From positions 1-40,649 of IMG/VR virus record IMGVR_UViG_3300039100_000006: a stretch of 40,649 bases of DNA. One strand, 5' to 3'. This document shows positions 10,468 through 19,742 of the stretch, in pieces. The notes under the pieces are model-generated. The model did not search any database, was not told where the DNA came from, and saw only the letters and a list, made by a program, of their open reading frames with translations. The stretch comes from a virus. How positions within the stretch are numbered: the first letter of the stretch is position 1; the number at the start of each line of letters is the position of its first letter. A program made the translations under genes and the position numbers.

Positions 10468-11219
10468 TAGCCTCTCCCAATGAACTTGTTGAATACTTCA
10501 TAGAATCCCATAACGCTACTTGCCTTAGCAGGATCACCCTTAGATACCTCTTCGATAAGGTATGCCTCTGGACTAAACGCTGCCTCTGTTGTGATCTGGC
10601 GTTGTACGCCACCACCCATATTCTTGTACTCAGTTTGAGCAAGGTTCTTTGGATCAGCCAACTGCTTCTGAATATTCTTTGTGTACTTGGCAATTTGTGC
10701 TTGAGATGCACCAGAACCTGTTAGGTCACGGAATACTTTATCAATGCTTGCTTCGATACTATCTGGGCTAAGTTTTCTTTGTTGCTGGATCTTGGTAATC
10801 TTGTCAGAACCGCTACCGTCATCTGTTATCTGGTTAGATAAAAATGTTTCAAGGTTATCCACAGGTGTAGTCTGTTGTGCTGCACCAGGAAGACGTGTGA
10901 ATCTGTCGCGTGTATAGGCATTAAGATCTTCGTAAGCAGTAAAGTATGCTTCTTGCAACTTTAGAGTTGGCTTACCAGTAACATCACCACGGTAATAGCC
11001 AGCAGCCTTTAACTTCTGTGACAAAGCCTTGCGGTAGTCAGGAGTAAATCCTTCAAAATCTGCAAGCAGTTGATTTGGATTTGCAAATGTTGGCTCAGAT
11101 ACAACAACATCTACAAGGGTAGAACCCTGGTATCGCTTGGTCTTTGATGTCGTGCCACCTGTAATAATGGATGTTGATGGTACCTTCTTTGGGTCAAAAG
11201 GTATAAATGTTTCTGCCAT
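10467..11219 (-). CDS. Putative internal virion protein with peptidoglycan-binding-like segment
   Basis: The product is 250 aa. Residues of about 61-100 (DYRKALSQKLKAAGYYRGDV then T-G-K-P-T and an Ala-rich helix) resemble the L-x3-L-x3-G-Y-Y-x-G-x-V-x-G core of PG_binding_1 domains. The rest is helical and polar. It overlaps both neighbours at stop-start junctions. If the resemblance is real, this would be a virion-borne cell-wall-contact protein used during DNA entry; that is an inference. Confidence 0.5.
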   Translation of the reverse strand: MAETFIPFDPKKVPSTSIITGGTTSKTKRYQGSTLVDVVVSEPTFANPNQLLADFEGFTPDYRKALSQKLKAAGYYRGDVTGKPTLKLQEAYFTAYEDLNAYTRDRFTRLPGAAQQTTPVDNLETFLSNQITDDGSGSDKITKIQQQRKLSPDSIEASIDKVFRDLTGSGASQAQIAKYTKNIQKQLADPKNLAQTEYKNMGGGVQRQITTEAAFSPEAYLIEEVSKGDPAKASSVMGFYEVFNKFIGRG

Positions 11220-14200
11220 TATTCACCAATCAATCTGCTAAATAGAACGCTGTATGTGGATATCGCACTAGGATCCCCTGCTGCAATTTCCTGCAAGCGT
11301 AGTCGTAATGATTCTTTGTATGACTTACGCACTCTAATATCACGGTCTGAGTTTGAATTGTACTGAGTAGTAGTGAGTACTTCATACTCGTCATACTCAC
11401 GCACCATATCTCGCAAACGGCTGATAGTAGGTCCTGTAAGGTTTGGTTCTGTAATCATCTCACGCAAATCAGCAAATGCTGCGTCACGCTTGATGGTGTT
11501 TTCTGCTGCACTAGCAAACTCCATACGGAGCAATGGACGTGCTGTTAGAAATTCTTTTGACCAAGCCTGCCAGTTATCGTTAATGATTACTCGCTGACGA
11601 TCACTAACTACTCCAGTCAAGGCTTCATCACGGATAGCCTTTTGTGAGTAGTAAATCTGCTCGTCCTTGGCTACTGATACTTCCTTGAGGTAATCACCAA
11701 TCAACTTCTTCTGGCGATAGCCATTGTTCATCAGTGTCTGGTATGCATCGTAGGTAAACTCACCAGTGTTTGGAATCAAGAATGCTGAACCCTGTGGGTA
11801 CTTCTTAACCAAAGCACGGTTATCTTCTACCCACTTTGATGCTGCATTACTGGACTGGAAGTATGGCAATACCTGCGGATCTGACTCATTAACAGTAAAT
11901 GGAACCTGCTTAGGGAAGAACTTAACCCAGTCAGCCATTGCTTCGCCGTAAGGATCTTCAGATCCTTGCTCTGCGTACTTGCTAATCAGTTTATTCCAGG
12001 TCTGCTTGAAGTTAACGCTACCGTTATCTCGTGCCCACTCAGCCATATCTGATTTTAGAGATATAGATGGGCTTGCTGGAGCAAAGAAACCTGCAACAAA
12101 GCGCACACTAAGAATACTTTGTACGCTTGATTCTAATGCTTCTTGATAATCCTTAATCTCACCTGGAGATGCATCAGCACCTGGTGTTGCACCTGCTGCT
12201 TCAAGATATGTTACAGCCTTGCGGAATGCTGATGCGTATTGTGACTCACGCTCATCCTTATTAAGACGAGCAAGGAATCTATTAACGTGTGCTGGCATCA
12301 TTGAAGCAAGAAGTCCCTGATCTTCACCAATAGGACCTAAAGTTGCACGCTGTACTGAACCAAGTTCCTTACCAGCGCGAGCCATAATTGCATTCTCTGA
12401 CTTAGCAAGAGATGGAACTACAGAATAAACCAACTTCATTGGTACTGCTGCTAATGGACCAGAGAATGTTGGTGCCCAAGACTCAGGATCAAAAGATGGT
12501 GTGAGCATCTTTAACTTTCCGCTGAATTCTAGTGGCATTGGTGCAACAAATGAATCTCCAAGACCGAATACATCTAGTGCTTTCTTCATCGCACCGTATA
12601 CAGGAGCCAAACCTGGGTAGATAAAGTACGCTTCACCCTGGTCATCCTTCTGTATAAACCCAGAATGTGTTACACCTTCATAGGTTAGTGCTGCTTTCTG
12701 TATAGCCTCTGGGTTATACTTGGCAGTACGGTACAAACGACGATAGAAGTCTTCAGTTGCACGGTAGAAACGAGCAAAGTTACGTGCAGACCACGCTAAC
12801 TGTGTACGAAGTGCAGGGTTATCCACAAATGCAAGCGTAGATTCCAGTGCAAGTTCTTCAGATATGCGTACAACCTGTGACTTTGCAGCATCTGTTGCTG
12901 CTGCACGTGCTGCAGGGTCTGTAATCCCATTGGTGTACTGCTTGATTAAGTCTTCTGCGTAGCCACCAGGTGCGTTTAAGTCATCATAGTAGCGAACTGC
13001 AGCGTTAACTACCAATGGTTCACGTGAGAAACGTGCGTTTGACTCACCCATCCAAGTCCATCCACGCTTAGATAGGTCAGTAAAGATGTTCTTACTTTCC
13101 ATCACTGGGATAAACTGTGGACCTGCAATAGATGCTGGTAGATCTTCAATGTTTGTTGGCAGATCTTCTAGGTTAAAGTCTTCTAGATCGATGAACGCCT
13201 TGCCGTTTTCATCAACTTTACGGATCTTACCTAGTAAATCCATATTAACAGACTTACCATCTTGACGACTAAAGAGATTCTTTAGGTCATCATAGATTGC
13301 AGCAGCGTGCTGCTGCGATGTGTAGGTATCATCTGAGTATCGGATAAGGTCAGACTTTAATCCATCACCAAGTGAATCAATGTATGGTGCTAGTTCTTTT
13401 ACAAAATCTTCTTGTGTAATCTTATCGTCAAAGAGTTGAATGCCGCGTTGACCGACATCATCAGTTCCACGGATAAGGATATTCCAACCCCAGGCAAGTT
13501 TGCCTTGGTCGTCAATAAGAGATCTTTGAACGATTGGGCTTCCACCAATTGGACGCATCGCAGTGTCATTGAAAGAAAGTGCTATCGTCTTACCGTTACG
13601 GTCTGCAGTTGCTACCGCACGTGAAGAAGCGTTAAGTCCGTTGATTGCATTAGATGCACCTTCACCCGCTCCACGCAATAGCGAGTTCAGGTTACCGTAC
13701 TTAACGAAGTCCTTGATGTGTGATGGTACCTTTTCCAAGATATCAGCGTTAGCAACATCGTCAATCTTGTCCTTCATAAAAGCCTCTGCCATAATAATAC
13801 GGCGTTGAGTTAACTTTTGCTGTGGTGTCATATTGCGATAACTTATGACATCTTCTTCTTTTAGAATACCCTTTTTAACAAGGTCATCAATTGCACCTGA
13901 TTGACCTTCAACTGCAGCAAGACGAGTCTTGAAATACTCTTGATCGTTGCGCTTAATAACGCGGTTAAACATACCTAGATCTTGTCCAGATCCTAAGCGA
14001 ACCTTAGTCGCTGTGCGACGTGCTTGTGCAGTCTTGATAAGAGACTGACCGTTAAGAATACCCATTGTGTAATCTTCAATAGCGTTACGTACTGGGAAAC
14101 GAGGACCAGCAATAGTTCCAAATGTCCAGGCATCAATTACACCATCTGCAGCAGCGCTGTACTGAACACCTAAAACTCTACTAAAGAAACTCTCACGACC

Positions 14201-16054
14201 TGCAAAGCGTTGCATATCACGAAGACCAATAACGCGAGATAGGTTAGATGTCTGTGCAGGATATAGTGCACTATCGATACCGTTGACTACTGAAGGAACA
14301 GCACCATCTGCACCACGTGCTGAGTATGCAACACCTGCGTAAGCATCATCTGACATAGCCCTAAGCAACTTACGTCCACCATCGGTCTTGTCTAGTCCGA
14401 TAAGGTTTCCAACTGTTAATTGGATACCCTTCATCATTGCTTTGCGTTGACCTAAATCTGCTGATGCATAGATCTCAGTAAATGCCTTAGCGTGATATGA
14501 ACCTAGTGCCATACGTGAGTAACGGAAGAAATCTTGTGGTGCTGTCTTTGATGCGTGGTCAAAGGCTTCATCATCTATCAGGGAAGCAATAGGTGTGAAC
14601 TTCGCTTTGATACGATCAATACGATTAGCGAAGTACTCTGGAGTAAACTTCTTGATGTTCTGACGACCTTCAATAATCTTGCCAGCAAATGAAGCACTTG
14701 CTTCTACTGGAGATAATGTCTCAGTACCTACAACAGCCTGAAGCAATGCTGCATCATCTGTTAGTTCCATAGTTTCGATAAGAGCACGAGAATCTTTATC
14801 GATATCAAATACACGTCGTCCTGTAGTCAAAGCAAGTACTCGTGCCTTGCGTGCAGGAGACATACGTGGTGCCAACTTAATGCGAGCACCAGCCTGACCG
14901 TAGAGCATAGACTCAACCTTTGAGGCATCTGATAGATAAGCCTTAGCAGTATCTAAGTTCCAGACACCACCGAACTCTTTATCTCCAAAAGATTTGAAGG
15001 AAAGAATAAAGTCATCCTGTAGTTCTGGTGCAAGGTCATTAAGTGCTGTGCGTGCTTTAACGATCTCATCATTGTTGCCTGAGTTCTTTGCAGCAGCATA
15101 CTTAGTAAAACGATCTGTGTAATCTGTCCATAGGTTCTGTACATTCTTTGTACCAAAGATATCTGTAGTATCAAAATACTTAGATACCTTCTCAGCGCTA
15201 CCAAGTTTTGCAGTTGCTGCATACTTGCCAGTAACTTTAAGAGCCTGTGATCCACCAAGGTAAACCTTGCGTGCCTTGCCTAGAGCAAGTGTTGGATCCA
15301 TAAACAAACGGTAGGTTGCATCTACTGAACCTGAGATCCAAGAATATAGTGGACCTTGACCTTCTAGGTCTTTAGTTAAGAATAAGTTTGCAATCTGACG
15401 ACCTGGAGAATACTTAGCAGCGTTTACTTCTGCGACTGCATCACGCAGTAGCGGATCCATAATGTCGCCAGTTTCGCTCTGTTGTGCTTGAGCGGCAATC
15501 TGCTTTTCTTCTTCGTTCTGTGCTTCTGCAAAGATAATCTCTGGAGCAACACCTGCAGCAATACGCTTTGCAACGTTTACACGTGCTGCGCCATAGCGAG
15601 ATGTTGCAGTGTTAATGCGGTCTTGGATGAACACGTTCTCACCATCGCGACCAGCCTTACCCCAGGCATCACCAAAGTTAATGTTTTCATTTGCAGCGAT
15701 AGCACCAGTACGGTAGACACGAGTCATCGTATCTGATGCATAATCAAGCACATCAAATAAAGTCTTTGCTGCAGTCTTAAAAGGTAAGAACGCATAGTGT
15801 GCACCAGATTCAAGCCAAGAACGATCTGGGTCGTCATCTGCTTTACTAGTACCAGTCATTGATACAAGAGATTGCTTCTTGTTGTTAGGTAACTTATTAA
15901 ACTCTTCGACTGCGTATTGCTTAGGCAAATCCGATAAGCGCTGGTGTGTAGATAGCGCTGATGCAAGACCATCGATCTGACGAGTCTGTGACGGATTAAG
16001 ACCTGCACGAAATGCAGCCTGAGATAAGTTAGAGTTCTTTGGCGTTTCTGCCAT
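11219..16054 (-). CDS. Very large virion protein, candidate DNA-ejection protein
   Basis: The product is 1611 aa, by far the longest here. It is overwhelmingly helical, soluble, with no obvious membrane segment. The N-terminal region lists helical stretches (YGAARVNVAKRIAAGVAPEI). A conserved-looking aromatic block lies at about residue 1100-1140 (L-A-W-S-A-R-N-F-A-R-F-Y-R-A-T-E-D-F-Y-R-R-L-Y-R). With no tail-tube or sheath genes nearby and no tape-measure hydrophobic pattern, it looks more like the large internal/ejection proteins of short-tailed phages (compare the role of T7 gp16) than a tape measure. It begins with the same M-A-E-T as the next two genes. Confidence 0.6.
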   Translation of the reverse strand: MAETPKNSNLSQAAFRAGLNPSQTRQIDGLASALSTHQRLSDLPKQYAVEEFNKLPNNKKQSLVSMTGTSKADDDPDRSWLESGAHYAFLPFKTAAKTLFDVLDYASDTMTRVYRTGAIAANENINFGDAWGKAGRDGENVFIQDRINTATSRYGAARVNVAKRIAAGVAPEIIFAEAQNEEEKQIAAQAQQSETGDIMDPLLRDAVAEVNAAKYSPGRQIANLFLTKDLEGQGPLYSWISGSVDATYRLFMDPTLALGKARKVYLGGSQALKVTGKYAATAKLGSAEKVSKYFDTTDIFGTKNVQNLWTDYTDRFTKYAAAKNSGNNDEIVKARTALNDLAPELQDDFILSFKSFGDKEFGGVWNLDTAKAYLSDASKVESMLYGQAGARIKLAPRMSPARKARVLALTTGRRVFDIDKDSRALIETMELTDDAALLQAVVGTETLSPVEASASFAGKIIEGRQNIKKFTPEYFANRIDRIKAKFTPIASLIDDEAFDHASKTAPQDFFRYSRMALGSYHAKAFTEIYASADLGQRKAMMKGIQLTVGNLIGLDKTDGGRKLLRAMSDDAYAGVAYSARGADGAVPSVVNGIDSALYPAQTSNLSRVIGLRDMQRFAGRESFFSRVLGVQYSAAADGVIDAWTFGTIAGPRFPVRNAIEDYTMGILNGQSLIKTAQARRTATKVRLGSGQDLGMFNRVIKRNDQEYFKTRLAAVEGQSGAIDDLVKKGILKEEDVISYRNMTPQQKLTQRRIIMAEAFMKDKIDDVANADILEKVPSHIKDFVKYGNLNSLLRGAGEGASNAINGLNASSRAVATADRNGKTIALSFNDTAMRPIGGSPIVQRSLIDDQGKLAWGWNILIRGTDDVGQRGIQLFDDKITQEDFVKELAPYIDSLGDGLKSDLIRYSDDTYTSQQHAAAIYDDLKNLFSRQDGKSVNMDLLGKIRKVDENGKAFIDLEDFNLEDLPTNIEDLPASIAGPQFIPVMESKNIFTDLSKRGWTWMGESNARFSREPLVVNAAVRYYDDLNAPGGYAEDLIKQYTNGITDPAARAAATDAAKSQVVRISEELALESTLAFVDNPALRTQLAWSARNFARFYRATEDFYRRLYRTAKYNPEAIQKAALTYEGVTHSGFIQKDDQGEAYFIYPGLAPVYGAMKKALDVFGLGDSFVAPMPLEFSGKLKMLTPSFDPESWAPTFSGPLAAVPMKLVYSVVPSLAKSENAIMARAGKELGSVQRATLGPIGEDQGLLASMMPAHVNRFLARLNKDERESQYASAFRKAVTYLEAAGATPGADASPGEIKDYQEALESSVQSILSVRFVAGFFAPASPSISLKSDMAEWARDNGSVNFKQTWNKLISKYAEQGSEDPYGEAMADWVKFFPKQVPFTVNESDPQVLPYFQSSNAASKWVEDNRALVKKYPQGSAFLIPNTGEFTYDAYQTLMNNGYRQKKLIGDYLKEVSVAKDEQIYYSQKAIRDEALTGVVSDRQRVIINDNWQAWSKEFLTARPLLRMEFASAAENTIKRDAAFADLREMITEPNLTGPTISRLRDMVREYDEYEVLTTTQYNSNSDRDIRVRKSYKESLRLRLQEIAAGDPSAISTYSVLFSRLIGE

Positions 16055-16458
16055 TACAGACCTCTAGATACGGCTTGCTGATAAAGGATTGCTATTTCAC
16101 CATCTGTATCGTATGGAAGCATTTGAGAAAGAATGTCAGATAGTTTTTCTGACTGACCTGCATAGCCCATTACTTCTGGTCCTGGGCCTGGTCCTACTGC
16201 AACACCTGATGTGATTGGTTCATCTGGACGTTGTGTTGGTGCATATAATTCTGTGACAGGTGCTTGCGGCGCAGCCTGTGCTGCAGCCTGAACTTGACCT
16301 GTAGGTAATCCGCGAACATCTGCTGTTCTAGCGGTAGGTGCTCCTGCTATTTGTTCTGCCATAGCCTTACGGTCACCGTAGTTTTGTGATGCTGGTAAAT
16401 CTGTACGTACAGAGAATTTGCCAGGACCTGATACGCCCCTGATTGGGTTATCTGCCAT
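16054..16458 (-). CDS. Hypothetical protein of the portal-adjacent set
   Basis: The product is 134 aa, mostly disordered. Start MADNPIRGVSGPGKFSVRTD, then L-P-A-S-Q-N-Y-G-D-R-K, an Ala/Gln/Pro-rich middle, and a folded-looking C-terminus (LSDILSQMLPYDTDGEIAIL). I recall similar short proteins next to portals in aquatic phages, with no known function. Its stop overlaps the 1611-aa gene start. Confidence 0.6.
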   Translation of the reverse strand: MADNPIRGVSGPGKFSVRTDLPASQNYGDRKAMAEQIAGAPTARTADVRGLPTGQVQAAAQAAPQAPVTELYAPTQRPDEPITSGVAVGPGPGPEVMGYAGQSEKLSDILSQMLPYDTDGEIAILYQQAVSRGL

Positions 16459-16672
16459 CGGTTTCCTCCTGTATCTTTTCTAAATCATTTGTAAATTGCT
16501 CCCAAGCCTTATTGACTTTAGAGTTTCTATTAGCGTTATAGATTGCTATTTCCATTATCTCTTCTGTAAATGTAGATACAGATGATGCAATGTTGTGTGC
16601 AAGTCCTGAAAGGGTAACTAAGAAATCAGCGAAGTGTACTGGACGCGGAACATCATTGTTATTGTTATCCAC
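16448..16672 (-). CDS. Small hypothetical helical protein
   Basis: The product is 74 aa, GTG start at 16672 after AAAGG. The N-terminus is Asn-rich; the remainder is amphipathic helix (A-W-E-Q-F-T-N-D-L-E-K-I-Q-E-E-T). Overlaps the next gene by 11 bases. No recognised family. Confidence 0.55.
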   Translation of the reverse strand: MDNNNNDVPRPVHFADFLVTLSGLAHNIASSVSTFTEEIMEIAIYNANRNSKVNKAWEQFTNDLEKIQEETDGR

Positions 16673-16698
16673 GCCCAGTACCTTTCATTAGAATTATA

Positions 16699-16839
16699 TT
16701 AACCCTTTTTTACCGCGTTGCCGCGACGACCTGCTGGCATCATTGATGGTACTACCTTGCCACCTGCTGGCTTAGAAGTATCCTTCTTGCCTTCAACTGG
16801 CTTTGACATTGGTGCTGCTGCACGTGATCCTTTGTTCAT
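16699..16839 (-). CDS. Very small basic protein
   Basis: The product is 46 aa, MNKGSRAAAPMSKPVEGKKD to R-R-G-N-A-V-K-K-G. ATG 16839 is preceded by AGAGGGGG. It fills the gap between portal and the next gene. Low-complexity and basic, probably disordered. No function can be assigned. Confidence 0.55.
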   Translation of the reverse strand: MNKGSRAAAPMSKPVEGKKDTSKPAGGKVVPSMMPAGRRGNAVKKG

Positions 16840-16854
16840 ATTTACACCCCCTCT

Positions 16855-18609
16855 TTATGCTGCCCCGCCAATGGCGGCTAGTAGGTTTGCTATATCTGGA
16901 CGTTGAGCAGCAGCGGGTGCGCCTCCTGGTTGTTCTGGAGTTGGCTGCGAGGCAGGGGCAGGGAGTGCCCCCGCTGCTGGAACTTGAGGTGCACCTGGCA
17001 TTAGTTCTGGTGCTACTGGCATCTCTGGCGCAGGTTCTGGCGCAAATGCCTTACCAATAATAGTTTCTAGTTGGAGTCCCTTTTGGCGACCTTGGATAAC
17101 TTCTGCAATACGCGTAATGATTTGCGAAGGATCCTGACCTTGCGCTGCAAGGGCTGGAATGGCTTGAGCATACTGAGCAACAGCCACCCGCAAAGAATCG
17201 CGCATTTCTTCGATATCAACACGTTGTTCCTCCTGCGTTACATTTAACTCCATTGGAATCTCACGACGTACATAGTCACGAGATACGAGTTTGTCTGAAC
17301 GCATTTGTAGTAAAGCAATGATGGCACGGTTTGGATCCATACCAGACATAATGCCGTAGCGAACATCTACACCGTAGTTACCATCAATCTGCTTTGATGG
17401 GATGTACTTCATATTAAATGGAGTACCGTCGTCTACGCCCTTAATTTCTTTCTGCATAGAGCCAAAGATCTTCTCATCTACTTCAAAGCAAAGAGAAGCA
17501 AGGTCTGTGAACATACGAGCAAACTGTGCTTGTGCTGACTTGATCTGTGTATCAAAGCCTGCTTGTAGCGCTTGTACACCGCGACCTGTAACGATAGATG
17601 CATCGATGTTACCTGAGCGAACCTCTGGGTAACGAGAACCTAAACGTAGTTCACGCTCTAGTACACCTGACTCTTGGAAGACTCCAGGTGGTAGTTCCAA
17701 AGGAACACGGCGAATACCTTGTGGGTTTGCAGAACGCATAATCGCATCAGGGCCAAGTGCAAGTTCTTGCACATCTTGTGGAATAGCAATAGGTGCTTGG
17801 ATAGATTTCTCTGCTGCTTGGATCTGTAGTACTGCAAAGCGAGCACGAGCAAGTTGAACCGATAGAACATCATCAAACTGTCCACGTGCTTCACCATCGA
17901 TAGATGAGCGCATAGCAACGTATGCCATACACTTACCGATAGGGTTTGGAATGTTTGAGAGTACTAGGTTCTTACGCTCTGGGATAAAGATTAGATCTTG
18001 GTCTTTGTCGTGGTAGCGAACTAGTGACACATAAGGTGAGCCAGGAGAGTAAACATTCTTTGGCATAATCTGGTCATAGAACTCTGGGTACTGCATTGCA
18101 AGTGTTTCAGCATCAGTTGCCATTACCTGCGTGAGCGAGATGGTACGACCAAATCTATCAATCTCAGGATAAGTACCAAAAGGATTAAGCAGACGTATTC
18201 TTGGATTATTGGTTTCATAGTCCATCTCTACAATGCCTGGCAACATACCGTAGGTGTTAAACCAATCAGCACCAGTATACATTTGAATTTGTAGTTCAGA
18301 TGCACTGATGTAATGGTTAACAATACGAGTACGTGTGTCTGCTGCTTTGCGTGCTGAGTCTGAAACCATATTGGTTGCAGCACAGTTAAATGATGGTAGC
18401 GGTGCCATTGCTTCTGCAAGGTCACGTGCTGCTACGTCAATGAAGTTAGCAACTAGAGGCTTTGGGTATTCCTCAGAAAACATTGCAGGGTAAACCTTGC
18501 TAATATCTCCCTGACGTACAGAGAGCACATCACGCATTCTCTGGTCACGTGCGGAGTAGCGTGTTTGTAGACGTGCTACCTTTGCTACTACCTCTTTAGT
18601 TGATAACAA
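16855..18609 (-). CDS. Portal protein
   Basis: The product is 584 aa. The portal forms the dodecameric DNA channel at one capsid vertex and docks terminase. Support: size, position two genes after the terminase and upstream of scaffold and capsid, and portal-like features: an N-terminal V-Y-P-A-M-F-S-E-E-Y-P segment, N-P-F-G-T-Y-P-E-I-D-R-F, a long helical region near S-A-Q-A-Q-F-A-R-M-F, and a C-terminal Pro/Ala-rich tail (about 500-570). The start is TTG at 18609 with AAGGAA upstream; no in-frame ATG fits better. Confidence 0.85.
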   Translation of the reverse strand: MLSTKEVVAKVARLQTRYSARDQRMRDVLSVRQGDISKVYPAMFSEEYPKPLVANFIDVAARDLAEAMAPLPSFNCAATNMVSDSARKAADTRTRIVNHYISASELQIQMYTGADWFNTYGMLPGIVEMDYETNNPRIRLLNPFGTYPEIDRFGRTISLTQVMATDAETLAMQYPEFYDQIMPKNVYSPGSPYVSLVRYHDKDQDLIFIPERKNLVLSNIPNPIGKCMAYVAMRSSIDGEARGQFDDVLSVQLARARFAVLQIQAAEKSIQAPIAIPQDVQELALGPDAIMRSANPQGIRRVPLELPPGVFQESGVLERELRLGSRYPEVRSGNIDASIVTGRGVQALQAGFDTQIKSAQAQFARMFTDLASLCFEVDEKIFGSMQKEIKGVDDGTPFNMKYIPSKQIDGNYGVDVRYGIMSGMDPNRAIIALLQMRSDKLVSRDYVRREIPMELNVTQEEQRVDIEEMRDSLRVAVAQYAQAIPALAAQGQDPSQIITRIAEVIQGRQKGLQLETIIGKAFAPEPAPEMPVAPELMPGAPQVPAAGALPAPASQPTPEQPGGAPAAAQRPDIANLLAAIGGAA

Positions 18610-18618
18610 TTGAGTTCC

Positions 18619-19314
18619 TTACTTCTTCTTTTTCTTATTAGAATTAGTTACGGCTGCACGTGCTGGAGCACCTGCTGCAGCGCCAGCAGCACCACCTACG
18701 ATTTTACCCGCTGTTGGTTTCTTTGAAGCCTTTACTGATGCCTCGCGTGCACGAGCAGCATCTGCTTTTGCATTTCCATAACGTAATCTATTAGATTGAG
18801 CGGTACGCATATTTGCCATATCGCGTGTAACTTCTTTTTCTACAAGTCGAACAGTAGGCTTTCTAGTGTTTGTCTTAATTGACTTTTCACCAGTCTTGCT
18901 GATGTAACCTTTATCCTTAATAGGAATTACTCTGTCGTCTGTTTTGACAACAACATCACGCTTAGGAGCAGTTGCTGTCTTCTTACCCATTGCTGGCTTT
19001 GGATAAACCATAGAGCCAGAACCTCTTGCCTTATTAGAACTTTTCAAAACTTCTTTGCCAACCTTCTTAGAGGTTGTTCTTGCTGCTGCTTTACCAGCAG
19101 TTGCACCAATCTTGGCACCAGCCTTTGCTGCAAGACCTGCACCAGATACTGTTGTGCCTGCTTCAAATGCTGCAGTTGCTGCAGATTTGATAGCACCCTT
19201 GATGTCACCCTTTTTGGCTTTATTAAATGCACGCTTAGCATCATCAATGCCCAGCATCTCGTTGGCTACAAAGCGACCAACCTTCTTGGCGTTGCTATCT
19301 TTCTTCTTAGCCAT
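18619..19314 (-). CDS. Lysine-rich protein of the packaging region
   Basis: The product is 231 aa from ATG 19314 (MAKKKDSNAKKVGRFVANEM), nested in the tail of the previous gene; a start eight codons upstream is possible. N-terminal third: K-R-A-F-N-K-A-K-K-G-D-I-K-G-A-I-K then an Ala/Gly-rich helix. The rest is disordered and basic, ending in N-S-N-K-K-K-K-K. Composition is histone-like (Lys/Ala). It may coat or organise DNA, but that is inferred only from charge and location between terminase and portal. Confidence 0.6.
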   Translation of the reverse strand: MAKKKDSNAKKVGRFVANEMLGIDDAKRAFNKAKKGDIKGAIKSAATAAFEAGTTVSGAGLAAKAGAKIGATAGKAAARTTSKKVGKEVLKSSNKARGSGSMVYPKPAMGKKTATAPKRDVVVKTDDRVIPIKDKGYISKTGEKSIKTNTRKPTVRLVEKEVTRDMANMRTAQSNRLRYGNAKADAARAREASVKASKKPTAGKIVGGAAGAAAGAPARAAVTNSNKKKKK

Positions 19315-19732
19315 AGATCTTGCCGTACTTCTTCTCAAGAATCTTCTTCATTGCTGCATCTTGAGGAGTCATCTTCTCTGGCTTCTTTGTAGTTTTAGGC
19401 GTAGGAGTTTTAGCAGGTGCCTTAGTTGTTGTCTTAGCAGGAGCCTTTACTGCAGGCTTAGCCATTGGTTTTGCTGCTGCCTTCTTTGTTACTGGCATTG
19501 CTTTCTCCTTAACGGTTGTCTTTGATTTATTTGACTTAACTGCTCCGCTAACTTTGCCCGATTGCACATCAGTGGCTGAAGGAGATTTAGTCTTTACATT
19601 TAATATGCGCTTACGCATACCTTCTTTTAACTTGCTTGCTCTTTTCATAGCCTGTTCTTTTTCATCTTTGCGCTGCTGCGCTACAGTGCGCTGGTCAACA
19701 CCATTGATGTAATTATCTGGGTTGTATGCCAT
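19307..19732 (-). CDS. Lys/Ala/Pro-rich histone-H1-like protein
   Basis: The product is 141 aa from ATG 19732, preceded by AAGGAGAT and partly inside the terminase stop region. Start MAYNPDNYINGVDQRTVAQQ. Residues of about 75-120 are a low-complexity K/A/P/T block (K-P-A-V-K-A-P-A-K-T-T-T-K-A-P-A-K) like the tail of H1-type proteins. The C-terminus forms a short helix (D-A-A-M-K-K-I-L-E-K-K-Y-G-K). Probable nucleic-acid contact; function not established. Confidence 0.6.
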   Translation of the reverse strand: MAYNPDNYINGVDQRTVAQQRKDEKEQAMKRASKLKEGMRKRILNVKTKSPSATDVQSGKVSGAVKSNKSKTTVKEKAMPVTKKAAAKPMAKPAVKAPAKTTTKAPAKTPTPKTTKKPEKMTPQDAAMKKILEKKYGKIYG

Positions 19733-19742
19733 TGGTATCTCC

